A stretch of 64,000 bases of DNA from Trachythela sp. YZ-2020. Taxonomy: Eukaryota; Cnidaria; Anthozoa; Malacalcyonacea; Clavulariidae. Position 1 is the first letter of the stretch, and the number at the start of each line of letters is the position of its first letter. The stretch spans positions 2,575,001-2,639,000 of the forward strand of contig JADLSH010000358.1 in assembly GCA_016169945.1 (NCBI GenBank), given 5' to 3'. The position numbers were made by a program, and so were the translations under genes. Under the pieces are notes generated by a model. The model saw only the letters and a list, made by a program, of their open reading frames with translations, was not told where the DNA came from and ran no database searches. This document shows positions 1 through 10,965 of this stretch, piece after piece.

Positions 1-428
1 GACGACAACGATAACACTAAAAGGTCTGGGGGTTCTTTTCGGCTTCAGAAGGAGCCATAAAACTTCTTTGTCGTCATTTTCGAGATTTTTTAAACGAGAA
101 GATGGTATATCACTATTAACATAAGCTAAGACTCCGCCTCCAGGTGTTTGTCGGTCGCGGCGATATACCTGGAATTTGCGACCAATCCCAACAGCAGAGT
201 CGGGTATGTCTTCGTTTAGCCAGGATTCGGTGACCATGACTAGGGAAGGGTTATTCGTTTCAACAACGGCACTTAATTCGTCGACCTTGTTGGATACATG
301 ACAAATGTTGGTTAGAAGTATGGATGGTGTAAAACATTTAATAGGGGTACCAACCGTGGTAATAGAGATACAGTTTGAGGGGTTATGCTTCCTAATAGGG
401 GGTGGGTTGATTGAAGGTGGAGAATCAT
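1..428 (-). CDS. LINE-A ORF2, N-terminal part of the AP-type endonuclease (runs off the left edge)
   Basis: On the minus strand an uninterrupted frame from about position 426 to the window edge encodes the start of a non-LTR retrotransposon endonuclease of the exonuclease-endonuclease-phosphatase fold. Recognisable pieces are SNKVDEL, the metal-binding VTESWLNEDIPDSAVG block and YRRDRQTPGGGVLAYV. This order is typical of CR1/L2-like LINEs. The enzyme nicks target DNA to prime reverse transcription. The frame is offset by -1 from ORF1 and overlaps its last codons, so ORF2 may be reached by reinitiation or frameshifting. No stop is seen, so this copy could be recent. The reverse transcriptase would lie beyond position 1. 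Confidence 0.85.
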
Positions 429-1676
429 CTAGTAATAAAAGTTGAACCAGTTCATTTTGTCTTTCCAGCTGGGTTTCAAACGAAAATCCTCTTCATTGGT
501 CGTATTGCTTTTACGGGCATTGCTTGGATGTTTTAATTTCCTGTTTGGTTTTCTACGGCTATTAGTGGACTGTTCTCTCCTAGTTATACGAGTTGGAATG
601 GGCTGGCAATTGTATGGGTTATGCTGTATGGGGATATGTTGCTGCGTCTTAACACTCGTGCCATTGTGTTTTTCAGGCTCTCTCGGACTTAAACAGCTTC
701 TTTGACTATTATGCTGCATTCTCTTTGACTGAGTATGACTCAGGCGTTTAGTGACGGAGTTTACTAATTCGTCACTTGGTAGATGGATTTCCGTTGTATT
801 TCCTTCATTGTTTTCCATAATAGAAACTACGTGCGTAGTTGCGCTATTGTTATTAATAATGCGAGGGTTGCCTTTGTGTTTTCGTTGTTGGTATTTAGAA
901 GTTTCGTTGTTTTCGGTCTCCTGGGGCGTTGTGATTTTAACAGCATCATTACACGCTTGATGCGTAGTCATAATACTTCTATCATAAATTTCATTGGGTA
1001 TTATAACTTCGGAATGTTCGAGGATTAAGTCCATTTCCGATTCCGAACTTGAGACACGCGGTACACAATAACTAGTGTTGTCGTTAATATGACTAATTGT
1101 ATGATTGAAATTTTCACAGCGTATCTTGGAATTTGCATAAGATAGTTCTTCGACTTGGTTTTTCAGGTTATCCTGATCTTTTCGTAGTTTCGAGATTTCA
1201 TCATGTAGTTTAAGAATACTTTGTAAACTTGATTGCGTCTCCCTGCTATGTTTCGATTCTAATATTGTCATGTCTAGCTTCAGACCTTCAACATCAACCG
1301 AGATTTCACTGCATCTACATGAACTTGTGGAATTAGCATCACGTTTTGCACGAGTTAACACGCCAGGCTGGTTATTATTTCCCTGGCTTAAAACGGAAAA
1401 TAATCTGTTCTGAATAGATTGTGTTTCGATACCTTCGATTTTCAGATATTTCTTGTTTTTCCACCACGTTATCTTAGTGTTCCCATCGCTAAAAGCTTTT
1501 TTCTCCCCTCCGGGTGAACTCCATGACCCATTAATGTCGGTAATTTCGGCGACGAAGAGCTTCAAGGAAGAGAAATCTCCGGACCACGAGAGCTGTAGGT
1601 TTTTGCTGAGTAAGGCGAATTGGTCCTGGCTAGTAACTCCAGTATCAACAATAACAGGATTCATTCTTGTAACCAT
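429..1676 (-). CDS. LINE-A ORF1 protein, coiled-coil type
   Basis: A 415-residue open frame lies immediately upstream of the LINE-A endonuclease on the same strand, the normal place for ORF1. Residues about 1-100 form a compact Trp-containing segment. Residues about 125-185 are rich in Leu, Glu, Lys and Asp in a heptad-like pattern (LESKHSRETQSSLQSILKL, then ISKLRKDQDNLKNQVEEL), which suggests a coiled coil. The C-terminal third is Asn/Thr/Arg/Lys-rich and basic, as expected for nucleic-acid binding. ORF1 proteins of LINEs usually form RNA-binding multimers; here that role is inferred from position and composition, as I recognise no named domain. The stop codon overlaps the upstream extension of the ORF2 frame. 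Confidence 0.65.
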   Translation of the reverse strand: MVTRMNPVIVDTGVTSQDQFALLSKNLQLSWSGDFSSLKLFVAEITDINGSWSSPGGEKKAFSDGNTKITWWKNKKYLKIEGIETQSIQNRLFSVLSQGNNNQPGVLTRAKRDANSTSSCRCSEISVDVEGLKLDMTILESKHSRETQSSLQSILKLHDEISKLRKDQDNLKNQVEELSYANSKIRCENFNHTISHINDNTSYCVPRVSSSESEMDLILEHSEVIIPNEIYDRSIMTTHQACNDAVKITTPQETENNETSKYQQRKHKGNPRIINNNSATTHVVSIMENNEGNTTEIHLPSDELVNSVTKRLSHTQSKRMQHNSQRSCLSPREPEKHNGTSVKTQQHIPIQHNPYNCQPIPTRITRREQSTNSRRKPNRKLKHPSNARKSNTTNEEDFRLKPSWKDKMNWFNFYY

Positions 1677-2120
1677 TTACGTTTGTTGTAAACGTTTATA
1701 TATACCGCCAACTCTCGCTTGCGTTTGATCGTCAACTCGCTCGCTCGCCCCTTTCGAAATCATCCTCTGAAAAATCAAGCAGGCATGGGTGTCGCATGTT
1801 GGCTGGAGTTAATAGGTGTCTTTCCTCAAATTGCAGGTCCTGAGCGACAGCAGCAGAAAATGACTTTTCTTATGGGTAACAAACCTCTTAAAATTTAGAC
1901 AAAAACGTCTAAAATTCTGAACTCCCCACCCATCTGCACTCACAACTGGTTGTGTTTAGCTTGATGAAAGGCAGCTGGGGGAGGGGGGAGGCAATTGTCC
2001 ACCGTACATAGTTGACATATTGAATTTCTCAAGCGTTACTCCAACAGCTTAACTCACACCATAGCTCACTGACCCTGCTTGGAAGCCATGTGTGGCCAAC
2101 TGCAAATTTTTATTTTTTAT
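1677..2120. other. LINE-A 5' flank; no gene seen
   Basis: The sequence just upstream of ORF1 contains CTCGCTTGCG and CTCGCTCGCTCG-like runs and probably includes the LINE-A 5' UTR. The rest, including a G-rich stretch near 1978-1991, shows no coding signal or repeat that I can match elsewhere in the window. Confidence 0.4.
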
Positions 2121-2247
2121 TTTTTTTGCACTTCACTTGGTTGAACTAGAATACTGGGTTTGGTGGATAATCCAAGATAATCTACTCACTTGGATTATCC
2201 ACCAAACCCAGTATTCTAGTTCAACCAAGTGAAGTGCAAAAAAAAAA
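2121..2247. repeat. Near-perfect hairpin, arms about 56 bp
   Basis: The left arm at 2121-2176 and right arm at 2189-2247 are reverse complements, with a 12-bp spacer. The inner part (CTTGGATTATCCACCAAACC) recurs at about 2460-2480, just after the neighbouring SINE. This looks like an inverted duplication of a local segment or a very small foldback element. Confidence 0.85.
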
Positions 2248-2289
2248 ATCTTTGACGTTTACCTTATCACAACCCGCACACCCGATAAC

Positions 2290-2442
2290 CTATATATACA
2301 GAACTTACGGTTACAGCTCAGCAACTGGCCTCTGTAGCTCAGTTGGTTAGAGCGCTGCACCGGAATCGCAGGGCCGTGGGTTCAATTCCTGCCAGAGGAC
2401 CTAGTGTTGCATTTTCGCAACCGTTCCTGGTTAGGTCTTAAA
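2290..2442 (+). mobile_element. tRNA-derived SINE
   Basis: Positions 2327-2401 resemble a tRNA. An A-box-like TAGCTCAGTTGG is followed by a D-stem/loop and a B-box-like GGTTCAATTCC, and the ends pair as CCTCTG with CAGAGG. It is followed by a tail carrying TTGCATTTTCGCAAC and GTTCCTGGTTAGGTC. The same head-plus-tail layout recurs at 29490-29635 (plus strand) and 7731-7860 (minus strand), so this is a dispersed SINE. The two RNA polymerase III promoter boxes are retained. Confidence 0.85.
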
Positions 2443-2489
2443 TTGTGTATATATCTACTCACTTGGATTATCCACCAAACCCAGAATGC

Positions 2490-3884
2490 AAATTATTTTG
2501 CTGTTTTCAGTGTGTTAAAATATATTTCCTTATTGCCCTTATTATGCCTTGCCCACATTCTTTGGGAGCAAACATTGAAAATAATACTGAAAATAATACC
2601 TGCCACAAAAATATGACACTATGTTTGAATGATAGGTTTAGAAATTTGAGAACAAATTAGGCAGTCATACCCCAGCCCCCATGGTATGAAATCTCCAATC
2701 CTTTAATCGTGGAGCACACCTAACTCCAGACCAGAACTATAAATGAGAACTCCTTTCACATTATATTAAATTGAAAGGAGATCCAGGAATATAATCGATC
2801 ATATTATATTCTAAAATATCCGCAATCTGAAATTAAAATACTTAGGATCTATTTTATGAAAACAAATGAATATTAAATCGTAGATTTAGAATGAAACTTA
2901 CTTGAAACTTCTCAACCCATATAAAATAAATTCAAGATTTAAGCATGTTTTATTAGGATTGGTCGTTTTAGGCTTAATATAAGGCTTAGAACAGAGTAAT
3001 ATTTTCTCACTCCTTTTGTTGATGTTTTTAGAGTTCACGCATTCTGATCGGTCGAGAGCCAAAATGTAAACAAACGCGCTGATTGGCTCAAAACGAAATT
3101 CCCCCTAGTTCATGTCAGGTGGTAGTGTGCTAGTCCAGGGATTTTATTGTATTGTAAGCATCTACCGTTCAGATTCATACAATATACATGATGTACACTA
3201 CTACACATTTCTTCCTAAAATTAAAGATCATAATCATTTAAATACTTGTTAGAATGTATTTATCATGAATGCAACTACCTCATGAATGTCAATCTCAATT
3301 TTGAATATTTTTTAAAAACAATAGTGTAGTACACAGACATAAAACAGTTAATATATTTTGTATTACATATGCTTTATTTACTGTCAGTAAACCAGTCCAA
3401 ATCGAAAATATCCTTTGTCTGATGGTTGTAAGGCAATTATATTAATGCAATTATATGCAACGGAGTACAAATATAATATTCACACAACATTGACAACAAC
3501 AGTTTCAATATTAACATAAATGTTGTCTGTTGAAATATAAGATGGGGAACTTTCATGTCTATAATGTGGGTGGGTTGATTTTGTAAACAATATTGTATCT
3601 ATAAATCCTGGGCTTTAATATTAAAATTGGATTGAATTCATTAAAAATTTTTTATATCAAATAGTTTAATTGATATTGAAAATAATATGCATTGTTAATA
3701 GTAAAATTTTAACTACCTTACCTTGGGAATAATACTGGAAATGTATTCGATATGGACTTAAAAATAAAAATAAAAAATGCCTGTACGTTTATAATCGTTT
3801 ATAACTTTATATATCGCCGAATGAATCACAACTCCGCGACGGCTTGCCGCATTAATTCTACGCAAGATGCAGGCCGAAAATGAA
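2490..3884. other. No gene seen
   Basis: About 1.4 kb of A+T-rich sequence with no coding frame that I recognise and no repeat matched inside the window. Confidence 0.5.
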
Positions 3885-3892
3885 CACCAAAC

Positions 3893-6258
3893 CATAGAGT
3901 AAGGAATGAATAGAGAGACAGGTCCTTTGATCTTTTTGGGCCCACCGACAGCGACTTCCGGTTGGCGGCGGCCATTAATCTGTCCAGAAGATTTGCAAAT
4001 TCGTATTAGAAAATATATGGGGAATTTGCATTCTTGCCTACTAAATCGCGTTTTTCAGCGAAATTTTTTTCATAACTATTTCATCTTTTGAACTCGGAAA
4101 TACAAATGAGAAAGGTAAGAAAGTATTTTTAACGTTTAAATTGCTAAGGAAAACATATTTATCGGCCGATATTCGCTACTCGAAGGAGTGACAGGAGCGA
4201 GACTACGAGGGCACACGTTTATTTATTTATGAATAACGTTCAATAAACTTCAAGAAAGACTTTTAATGTAAACATACCTCTTTGGTATGACAGTACCAAG
4301 AGTATTAAAGTTATTTGGTAATATATAATAATTATATAGTTTGCAAAATATATGGACGGTATATATGGGAGCATACATGATACAGTATATACAATACTCA
4401 GCATAGTGAAGTTTTATACATACTTATACAATATTTACATGGGGTTTGTTTTACTGTATTTGTAGGCGACTTACTGGAATACCACAGACATTGCATTCTA
4501 TATCTTCCAAACTTGAATGACTATGACTATATCAATTATAAATTGTTCCCTTCAAGTGGTGGAATTCCACATAAAAGATGAATTGGTTTTGTGAAGTTCT
4601 TTGGTTTTATGCAACATTTATTATTCAACACACTCCACCTTTGAAACATTTTCTGTTGATATGACTAATACTATTTGTTTTAACCCATTGAGTAGACTTG
4701 CTCCAAGTCTGTCTCTTATAGGGGGAGTAAATTAGGGCGCGCGGAAATGCGGGCCGACGGCGAGAAAATTGGGAGAGGAGAGACAGACTTGTTTCCCTTG
4801 CAGGAATTTGAATCCGATTATAAATTCGGCGGGAAAGTTGATTGACAAGTTTGTGCCTTGCGGTGCTTTAATTTATTCGACACCTAAGTTCACACATTGT
4901 TTACACTTTAATACTTTAACTTTTTTTAACTTCCAAATCTGCATATTAACCGCCGTTATCTACCGCAAATGATGTGTGGTTATGCAAGAGATTAATAGTA
5001 ATATCACTCCAACGAAAGCTTACACTCGTGTAGATATAGCGCCAAATTCAAAGAATAAAACTTGCGTTCTGTGTTGTACCGTTGTCGTGAAAGCCGACGT
5101 GAGAAGAAATGATTATATAGTACAGCATCCAAAAATACAAAAGCTTGTTTAAATTTAGAGTTGATCTATTCACTAAATTTAGTGAGTATCTAGAACGCCG
5201 GACAAAAGTTTTAATAATGAAATCTATAGTTGTAAAGCGAAAAATCTTGAAACACATAATCACATTTCAAAACGAAAAATGTTGTCATTGAAATGTCAAA
5301 GAATAAAGTTAAATATATAGATAATACCGCGGTTGACTGTTGTGTAAAACTACCTGAAAAATACAATGAGAACTTCAATATATAGATAGGTAAAATATAG
5401 TTAAATAACTCCATGCCGTAGAGCATCCTTGATAGATCGCATTGACAGTCTCAGTTAATCGCCACAAGCTGGGATTATTTTCTCTCACTTCCGAAGCTAC
5501 AGCCTACAGATGACGATTGATGACAGCTTTTATTTATAAATGTTGCATAAAACCAAAGAACTTCACAAAACCAATTCATCATTGATGTGGAATTCCACCA
5601 CTTGAAGGGAACAATTTATAATTGATATAGTCATAGTCATTCAAGTTTGGAAGACATAGAATGCAATGTCTGTGGTATTCCAGTAAGTCGCCTACAAATA
5701 CAGTAAAACAAACCCCATGTAAATATTGTATAAGTATGTATAAAACTTCACTATGCTGAGTACTGTATATACTGTATCATGTATGCTCCCATCTATACCG
5801 TCCATATATTTTGGAAACTATATATTATATATTACCAAATAACTTTAATACTCTTGGTACTGTCATACCAAAGAGGCATGTTTACATTAAAAGTCTTTCT
5901 TGAAGTTTATTGAACGTTATTCATAAATAAATAAACGTGTGCCCTCGTAGTCTCGCTCCTGTCACTCCTTCGAGTAGCGAATATCGGCCGATAAATATGT
6001 TTTCCTTAGCAATTTAAACGTTAAAAATACTTTCTTACCTTTCTCATTTGTATTTCCGAGTTCAAAAGATGAAATTATGAAAAAAAATTCGCTAAAAAAC
6101 CCAATTTAGTAGGCAAGAATTTGCAAATTCCCCATATATTTTCTAATACGAATTTGCAAATCTTCTGGCCAGATTAATGGCCACCGCCAACCGGAAGTCG
6201 CTGTCGGTGGTCCCAAAAAGATCAAAGGACCTGTCTCTCTATTCATTCCTTACTCTAT
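3893..6258. mobile_element. 2.37 kb non-autonomous element with about 0.7 kb inverted repeats, hAT-like by its 8-bp TSD
   Basis: The arms at 3893-about 4632 and about 5530-6258 are reverse complements over roughly 700 bp with scattered differences. The tips are CATAGAGTAAGGAATG on the left and its complement, lacking the outermost base, on the right. The exact 8-bp sequence CACCAAAC flanks both sides (3885-3892 and 6259-6266), which is the duplication length of hAT-type transposases. The roughly 0.9 kb centre has no transposase frame, so movement would need an enzyme supplied elsewhere. Assignment to hAT rests on TSD length only. Confidence 0.85.
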
Positions 6259-6266
6259 CACCAAAC

Positions 6267-6704
6267 GTTCTTTCAAAGTGGACTTGAGCAACGAAGAAAT
6301 TAATATATCGTAAAATCAAAGTTTTCTTGCGACAAAAGTTTGAAATTTCATTATAATTGGGACATAATTCACTTCTGTGTTGATGTTGTCACTGCGACAG
6401 CCAACCGAAGAATGAACGAATTGATAATGTGTATTAATTAATATGTGCGAAACTGAATGCATCACGGTATATTGACGATACCTCCTCTGCCGTAATACCA
6501 TGCAGTAATATGAAGCAGTGCGCATGCCCAAGTGATTTAGGGGTCGTTTGCGTTACGGTTCGTATAGAGTAAACAGTCGAAAATTTCACAACGGTATAAT
6601 GTAAACAATCGCAAATTTCACTACGGTATGGCCACCTACTCCGGAGCGCCAACCGTAGCTTAATAGTGTAAACTAGGCCTCATAGTACACTGGATAGAAC
6701 TAAC
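6267..6704. other. Non-coding region with a degenerate 32-bp tandem pair
   Basis: Two adjacent, diverged copies of a unit reading GTAAAC, then TCGCAAATTTCA-like sequence and ACGGTAT occur at about 6568-6632. No gene is recognised in the region. Confidence 0.45.
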
Positions 6705-6920
6705 TAGTGAAGCCAAATTCAATATGCGAAATTTCACTTCCGGAGCCAGAAAGACGTAAAATCAATATGGCAACAATATTGGGAAATGTGTTTGCGAGGC
6801 TCTTTTTTCGCCAATACAAAGGATTTCGGAAAGCTAAACCAACTTCTTCGAACGTCCATGGAAAGAAATAGATATCACTCGGCTCATGGTTTGGAGCGAA
6901 GATTGTACAAATTACGCTGA
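6705..6920. repeat. Dispersed repeat B, copy 1
   Basis: This segment matches 12405-12630 in inverted orientation. Shared words include TTCAATATGCGAAATTTCA, CAATATTGGGAAATGTGTTTG and AACGTTC-type motifs. An open frame at 6700-7110 on the minus strand crosses it, but it is not preserved in the second copy and I do not call it a gene. Confidence 0.7.
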
Positions 6921-7730
6921 AACCTAGCCGAATAATTTTGTATTTATGACATGGCAATATCGGTTTGAAAATACGATATCTACAATCCTGGCAAAAACTA
7001 ATGAAACACCTTTCATTATTTACTATTTTATACATTTTAACCCCTTCCCCTTTACAATGTTGGTTAGCTATGTTGAATAAACGACAGATTGTTTCCTCTG
7101 CAATCGACAAGCTATTGTGTGCAATTTTTTTAATGTACTAGCAACATTGTTCAGGGGGAAAGGGGATTTTGTCCATTTTCAGTGATTTTCAAGTGTTTCA
7201 TTAATTTTTTGCCAGGATTGTAGATACAATGTACTCAAGAATATGTCAAACAAACGGTATTTGTGTTACCCTTCTTAGTTTTAGGTGGACAGATTGTAGT
7301 TGTTGGCGGTAGCCAACAATTCCAAACTTTTAATGGAGTTTTGTACGGGAGTTTTTTTTAGTTTTAATTGTAGTAGTAGTGATATTACACTGAATTTTGC
7401 ACATTTCTCACTGCTTTATTGTCTGATATTACGTGCATTGCACCAGTCAAATTCAATAAATATAATAATACTGGTACATAATCGTACCTCATTGCCAAAG
7501 TATATGTTTTAGTGAATTTGATGTGCATGTGTGTTTGCAAACCTTTTTAGATATTGGTTGATTCCAGAAGGAACTTACTGATTATGTCCCTGAATAGATA
7601 AACTTGAAGATTCTAGGTTTAAATAACTAAGCACAAATAATTTTGTTTTGATTGTATGTCTTTATCTTGTCGTGATTTTTGTAGAGCGGAAACTAATATA
7701 CTGTACAATGTGTACATATTTAAAACCTAA
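6921..7730. other. No gene seen
   Basis: A+T-rich sequence without a recognisable coding frame. The phrase TGCCAGGATTGTAGATA near 7212 is the complement of a segment near 6980, so part of this stretch is an imperfect inverted duplication of 6960-7030. Confidence 0.4.
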
Positions 7731-7860
7731 CTGGGAGTAATTTCAAAAAATACAACTACAGGACCTCTGGCAGGAATCAAACCTAAACCCTTATTATGCT
7801 GGTGCAGCACTCTGACCACTGAGCTACAGAGTCCAGGTGGCAAGAACATGCAGGTGACAA
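7731..7860 (-). mobile_element. tRNA-derived SINE, minus strand, diverged
   Basis: Read on the minus strand, this segment has an A-box-like GTAGCTCAGTGG, a B-box-like GGTTTGATTCC and terminal pairing TCTG/CAGA. A tail of GTAGTTGTATTTTTTGAA matches the SINE tails at 2402-2442 and 29600-29635. It is more diverged than the other two copies. Confidence 0.8.
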
Positions 7861-8033
7861 GTTTGTACATATATTGGGGCCAAGTAGACGCAATCACACA
7901 CAGTAAGTCCATCGCAAATGATGAGTGACTGGGATAGTGTTCAAAAGGTAAAAATCCCAATAAGTGCAGTCAGAAGCGAGCCAAGAAATAGCATCATTAA
8001 CTTCCAGTTAGTTCATTTGTTCATTGTTAATTA

Positions 8034-8274
8034 CCAGGGGCCGGTTGTACGAAGGCCGTGTAGCTTAAACGGCGGAGAAGCCAAAATTAAAAAACACTTT
8101 CACACATTTTGTGAATGACTGAACTTAAATATTATATATGTACCTAATATGTAGTTGCAAATATAATTGTTCTATTATATTTTAGCTTGGTTGTTCGATG
8201 AAGGTATAGACTTGATCGATATTTTCGAGTTATCTACCGCATGGGCTAAACGGGCTTTGTAGAACCGGCCCCAG
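8034..8274. mobile_element. 241-bp MITE with GGGGCCGGTT termini
   Basis: The terminal inverted repeats read GGGGCCGGTTGTACGAAGGC on the left and GGGGCCGGTTCTACAAAGCC on the right (complement). TTA flanks both ends (8031-8033 and 8275-8277), which would fit the 3-bp TWA duplications of PIF/Harbinger elements. The outermost bases do not match perfectly, so the exact ends are uncertain. There is no coding capacity. Confidence 0.7.
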
Positions 8275-8638
8275 TTAGACACTGTTTATGATCAATGTTG
8301 ATGCTTTTTTGGAAGACATCCACTCCTCTTTTCTGTAACATGTCAATCTAAAGAATATTAAAGTATGAAACATCCTATAAGGTAGTCGTCATATTCACTG
8401 TATTTTCCTTAAACTTGTATATTTTGTATACATTATTGGTAGGAAATTTTATAATCATCAGTATTTCACATGGTATTTCATGTAAACAGTACATTATTTG
8501 ACAACCATGACAGGTTATAATCATTTCATGTAAAATTATTCCAGCTGTTACAATGAATTTTTATTATAGCAGATATTATCCAGGACACTGCTTATAAACT
8601 ACTCTATATATTTTTTAGCATCCGGTCCGGACGATAAA
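8275..8638. other. No gene seen
   Basis: A+T-rich spacer between two small inverted-repeat elements, with no feature recognised. Confidence 0.5.
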
Positions 8639-8746
8639 CATCCGGTCCGGATGAGAAAAACTGTGCCCTCGGTCTTGAAAACGTCCCTCGCCCTCCGGGC
8701 TCGGGCCGTTTTCAAGACCTCGGGCACAGTTTTTCTCATCCGGACG
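8639..8746. repeat. Hairpin MITE-like element, arms about 40 bp
   Basis: The segment around CTGTGCCCTCGGTCTTGAAA is followed, after a short G+C-rich loop, by its reverse complement, and both outer ends carry TCCGGATGAG-type sequence. The G+C content stands out from the surroundings. A short tandem of CATCCGGTCCGGA lies at the left tip. Confidence 0.75.
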
Positions 8747-8769
8747 TACCTCGCAACCGGTAAATAACA

Positions 8770-9948
8770 TATATATATTAGCCATCTATACGTAGCGCAT
8801 AATTCATAGGAGGGCATCGTTGACCAGTGGTCAAGTTTAGGGTCGTACACCTCTACTGTATCCAAGACTTCCTCCCGATCTGTAGGCAAACTGACTTTCC
8901 CCCAAGTACGTTTCCAGATCTTTCTTAACGAATGTATCATACACAACTTTTTCAAATGCACAGGCGATGACCGTTGTAACATTGATTCCTCTGAAATCTT
9001 CGTCTTCCACTGGGACTTCCTCTTTGGGTTTTGGATTGATGTTGGACTCCTTCCATGATCTTGGCCAATACTAATTTCTCAATGACAGATTCTACACATT
9101 TTCAACTATAGATCTTGGCGTGATCTTTCCACACCCAGTATGCTATGCCATCTGGTCCTATTGCTATTTTCTTGATGTTACACAATGTCTTATGTACCGA
9201 AAACACAGTTATAAACTGTGGTTCATTGTCAGGTATTTCCATAGGTGTAGACACAATGTAGCCTTCGTCATAGCAAAGATTGCAAAAGTAGGAGTTCAAA
9301 CCATGTATAAAGTCTATCTCTAAGTTAAGGTTGTGTCTATCCTTGCGATGTGTTAGCATAACGATTTTTCTCCAACAGGCCCAAGATCTCTTTCTACCGC
9401 TTCCAGTTCCATACGATTTTCTAAAATGATCTTGCCAATTCTTTCTGTCAGAAGTGTTACTGATTCTCCCTCTACTCCCCGTGCTACTAATCTAGATCGT
9501 TTCTTTAATAGTACCTTCACAAGAGGTGTCATCCACACCGGGTCTCTGGTCGATCCCCTAACAGTTTTAGTTTGAAATAATGCTCCATCAGATTGCACAA
9601 GTCAGATTGTAAACAATTTACTACCATGTCAACATTTGTGCTTGTTTTAATATATTCCCAATTGTAATCCGAGAGCTTTTGCTGGAATGTGATCTTGCGG
9701 TATTCCCTGTAGTCATGCATTTTATATGTAAATCTAACAGGTTTGAGTTTTATTCCTGCTGGCAGAACAACACCCTTATGGACTGTCTTAATTTGGGGAG
9801 TAATAGGGTAGCATTTATTGAATAAATTGTCATTGTTTGTCAAACAGTTATCCAGAATGGACTGGCCTCGGGTAGGGAAATCAACCAAGACATTAAGACC
9901 AGACATAGCAGTGAGTTTCTCTAAATCCAGATAATTAAGGTCACCCAC
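8770..9948 (-). pseudogene. LINE-B: endonuclease C-terminus to reverse transcriptase start, broken
   Basis: Reading the minus strand from 9948, MGDLNYLDLE and LVDFPTRGQSILDNCLTN are the C-terminal motifs of a CR1/L2-like LINE endonuclease. TRDPVWMTPLVKVLLKKRSR (about 9550-9490) is the linker typical of such proteins. AIGPDGIAYWVWKDH (about 9165-9120) is the first reverse transcriptase motif, and FRGINVT with FEKVVYDTF (about 8995-8930) is the next. Several frameshifts separate these pieces and the catalytic palm is missing, so the copy is dead. The N-terminal half of its endonuclease lies at 10619-10959, separated by two foreign LINE 3' ends. Confidence 0.8.
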
Positions 9949-10337
9949 ATATATAATAATAATCTTTATTGACAGGAAACTTTCTCACCAGGGTGATTTT
10001 CAGAAAGTTCCTGTAGACAAATTTGATTATATACATTAATATTTATAGTAGTATAAAATATTAAAAATGGTATGTTAAAATCTATATCATCCAAGAGTAA
10101 AAGTATATAAAAAGTTATAAAAAACAAACTTGAAAATGTTGAGTTTTTAAAATATGATTTAAACTGGGAAAGACTCTCAGAGTTTTTCACGGTTTCGCTA
10201 AGACTATTCCAATCCTTACAGGCATGGTACGGTAGTCTTTGTTTGCCCCAGTTTCTTTTGACTCTTGGCAGACGCAAATTGTTTTTGGATCGAGTATTGT
10301 GTTCATATATTCCCGAGATGAAATCATTTATTAACAA
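9949..10337 (-). pseudogene. LINE-C 3' end inserted in LINE-B
   Basis: The minus strand encodes EHNTRSKNNLRLPRVKRNW, then KQRLPYHACKDWNSL and FKSYFKNS, which is the usual C-terminal tail of CR1/L2-like reverse transcriptases. The frame closes at 9966 and is followed at once by AATAAAGATTATTATTAT, a 3' terminal simple repeat. The end abuts the LINE-B endonuclease frame at 9948. This is a heavily 5'-truncated insertion, the usual outcome of incomplete reverse transcription. Confidence 0.8.
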
Positions 10338-10618
10338 TATTACTTGAAATCATTTATTAACAATATAAGAAAGAAAGATCTGGAGAGTATGTTGGAGGGT
10401 GGATGCAAAAACTGCGGACTATGCTCTAACTAATATATAGGGCAAACATATATTACTTAGTGATATGTCTACTTAATATTTATTTTTATTCTAATTCTTG
10501 TAATATATATATAGACTACTATTTTATATTGAAAGTTAGTGATAGGTAAATAGTGTCCCCAATTAGCTATTGTAGCTAAATACATTGACACTTCAATAAA
10601 GTTTTCATTCATTCATTC
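10338..10618 (+). pseudogene. LINE-D 3' end inserted in LINE-B, opposite strand
   Basis: On the plus strand the first codons read KKDLESMLEGGCKNCGLCSN and then stop, a Cys-rich C-terminus seen in LINE reverse transcriptases. A 3' UTR follows and ends in AATAAAG and a CATT microsatellite tail (10595-10618). It is 5'-truncated and points against the neighbouring LINE-C fragment. Confidence 0.75.
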
Positions 10619-10959
10619 AGATTCGAGTCAAATCCATATCAGAAACAGTCATGCCATTTACACATTTGAAATCTAAAGCGTTATACTCAAACCTATAAGA
10701 TTTAGTGACCTTTTCACCTTTAAGTTATTTCTTGTATATATTGCCACTCCCCATTTTTCCGATGGTCATTGCCAGAACAATCCTTGTCTCGTCTGTATAT
10801 GGTGTAATTAGAAATTCCAACAGCAGAATCTGGCACATTATGATTAAGATGACTTTCTGATATAACACAAACATCAATATCTTCCGCATATAAATCTCCT
10901 TCAAGTGCAAGTGATGCCTTAACCCCATTCATGATCTTTAGTAGGCTACATATATTCAT
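10619..10959 (-). pseudogene. LINE-B endonuclease, N-terminal part
   Basis: The minus strand encodes DVCVISESHLNHNVPDSAVG followed by YTIYRRDKD. This is the same conserved endonuclease block as in LINE-A (1-428) but from a different family. The frame shifts after about residue 75 and continues as EYNALDFKCVNGM-type sequence until the LINE-D tail at 10618. The middle of the endonuclease is lost between this piece and 9948. Confidence 0.8.
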
Positions 10960-10965
10960 AAATAA

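Noticed and set aside
2327..2401. Functional tRNA gene
   Set aside because: It has tRNA-like boxes and ends, but the same head with a shared 3' tail occurs at two other places, and the anticodon stem-loop lacks the usual U33 and clean pairing. A SINE explains it better.
6700..7110. 136-residue minus-strand gene
   Set aside because: The frame crosses dispersed repeat B and is not maintained in the second copy at 12405-12630; no similarity recognised.
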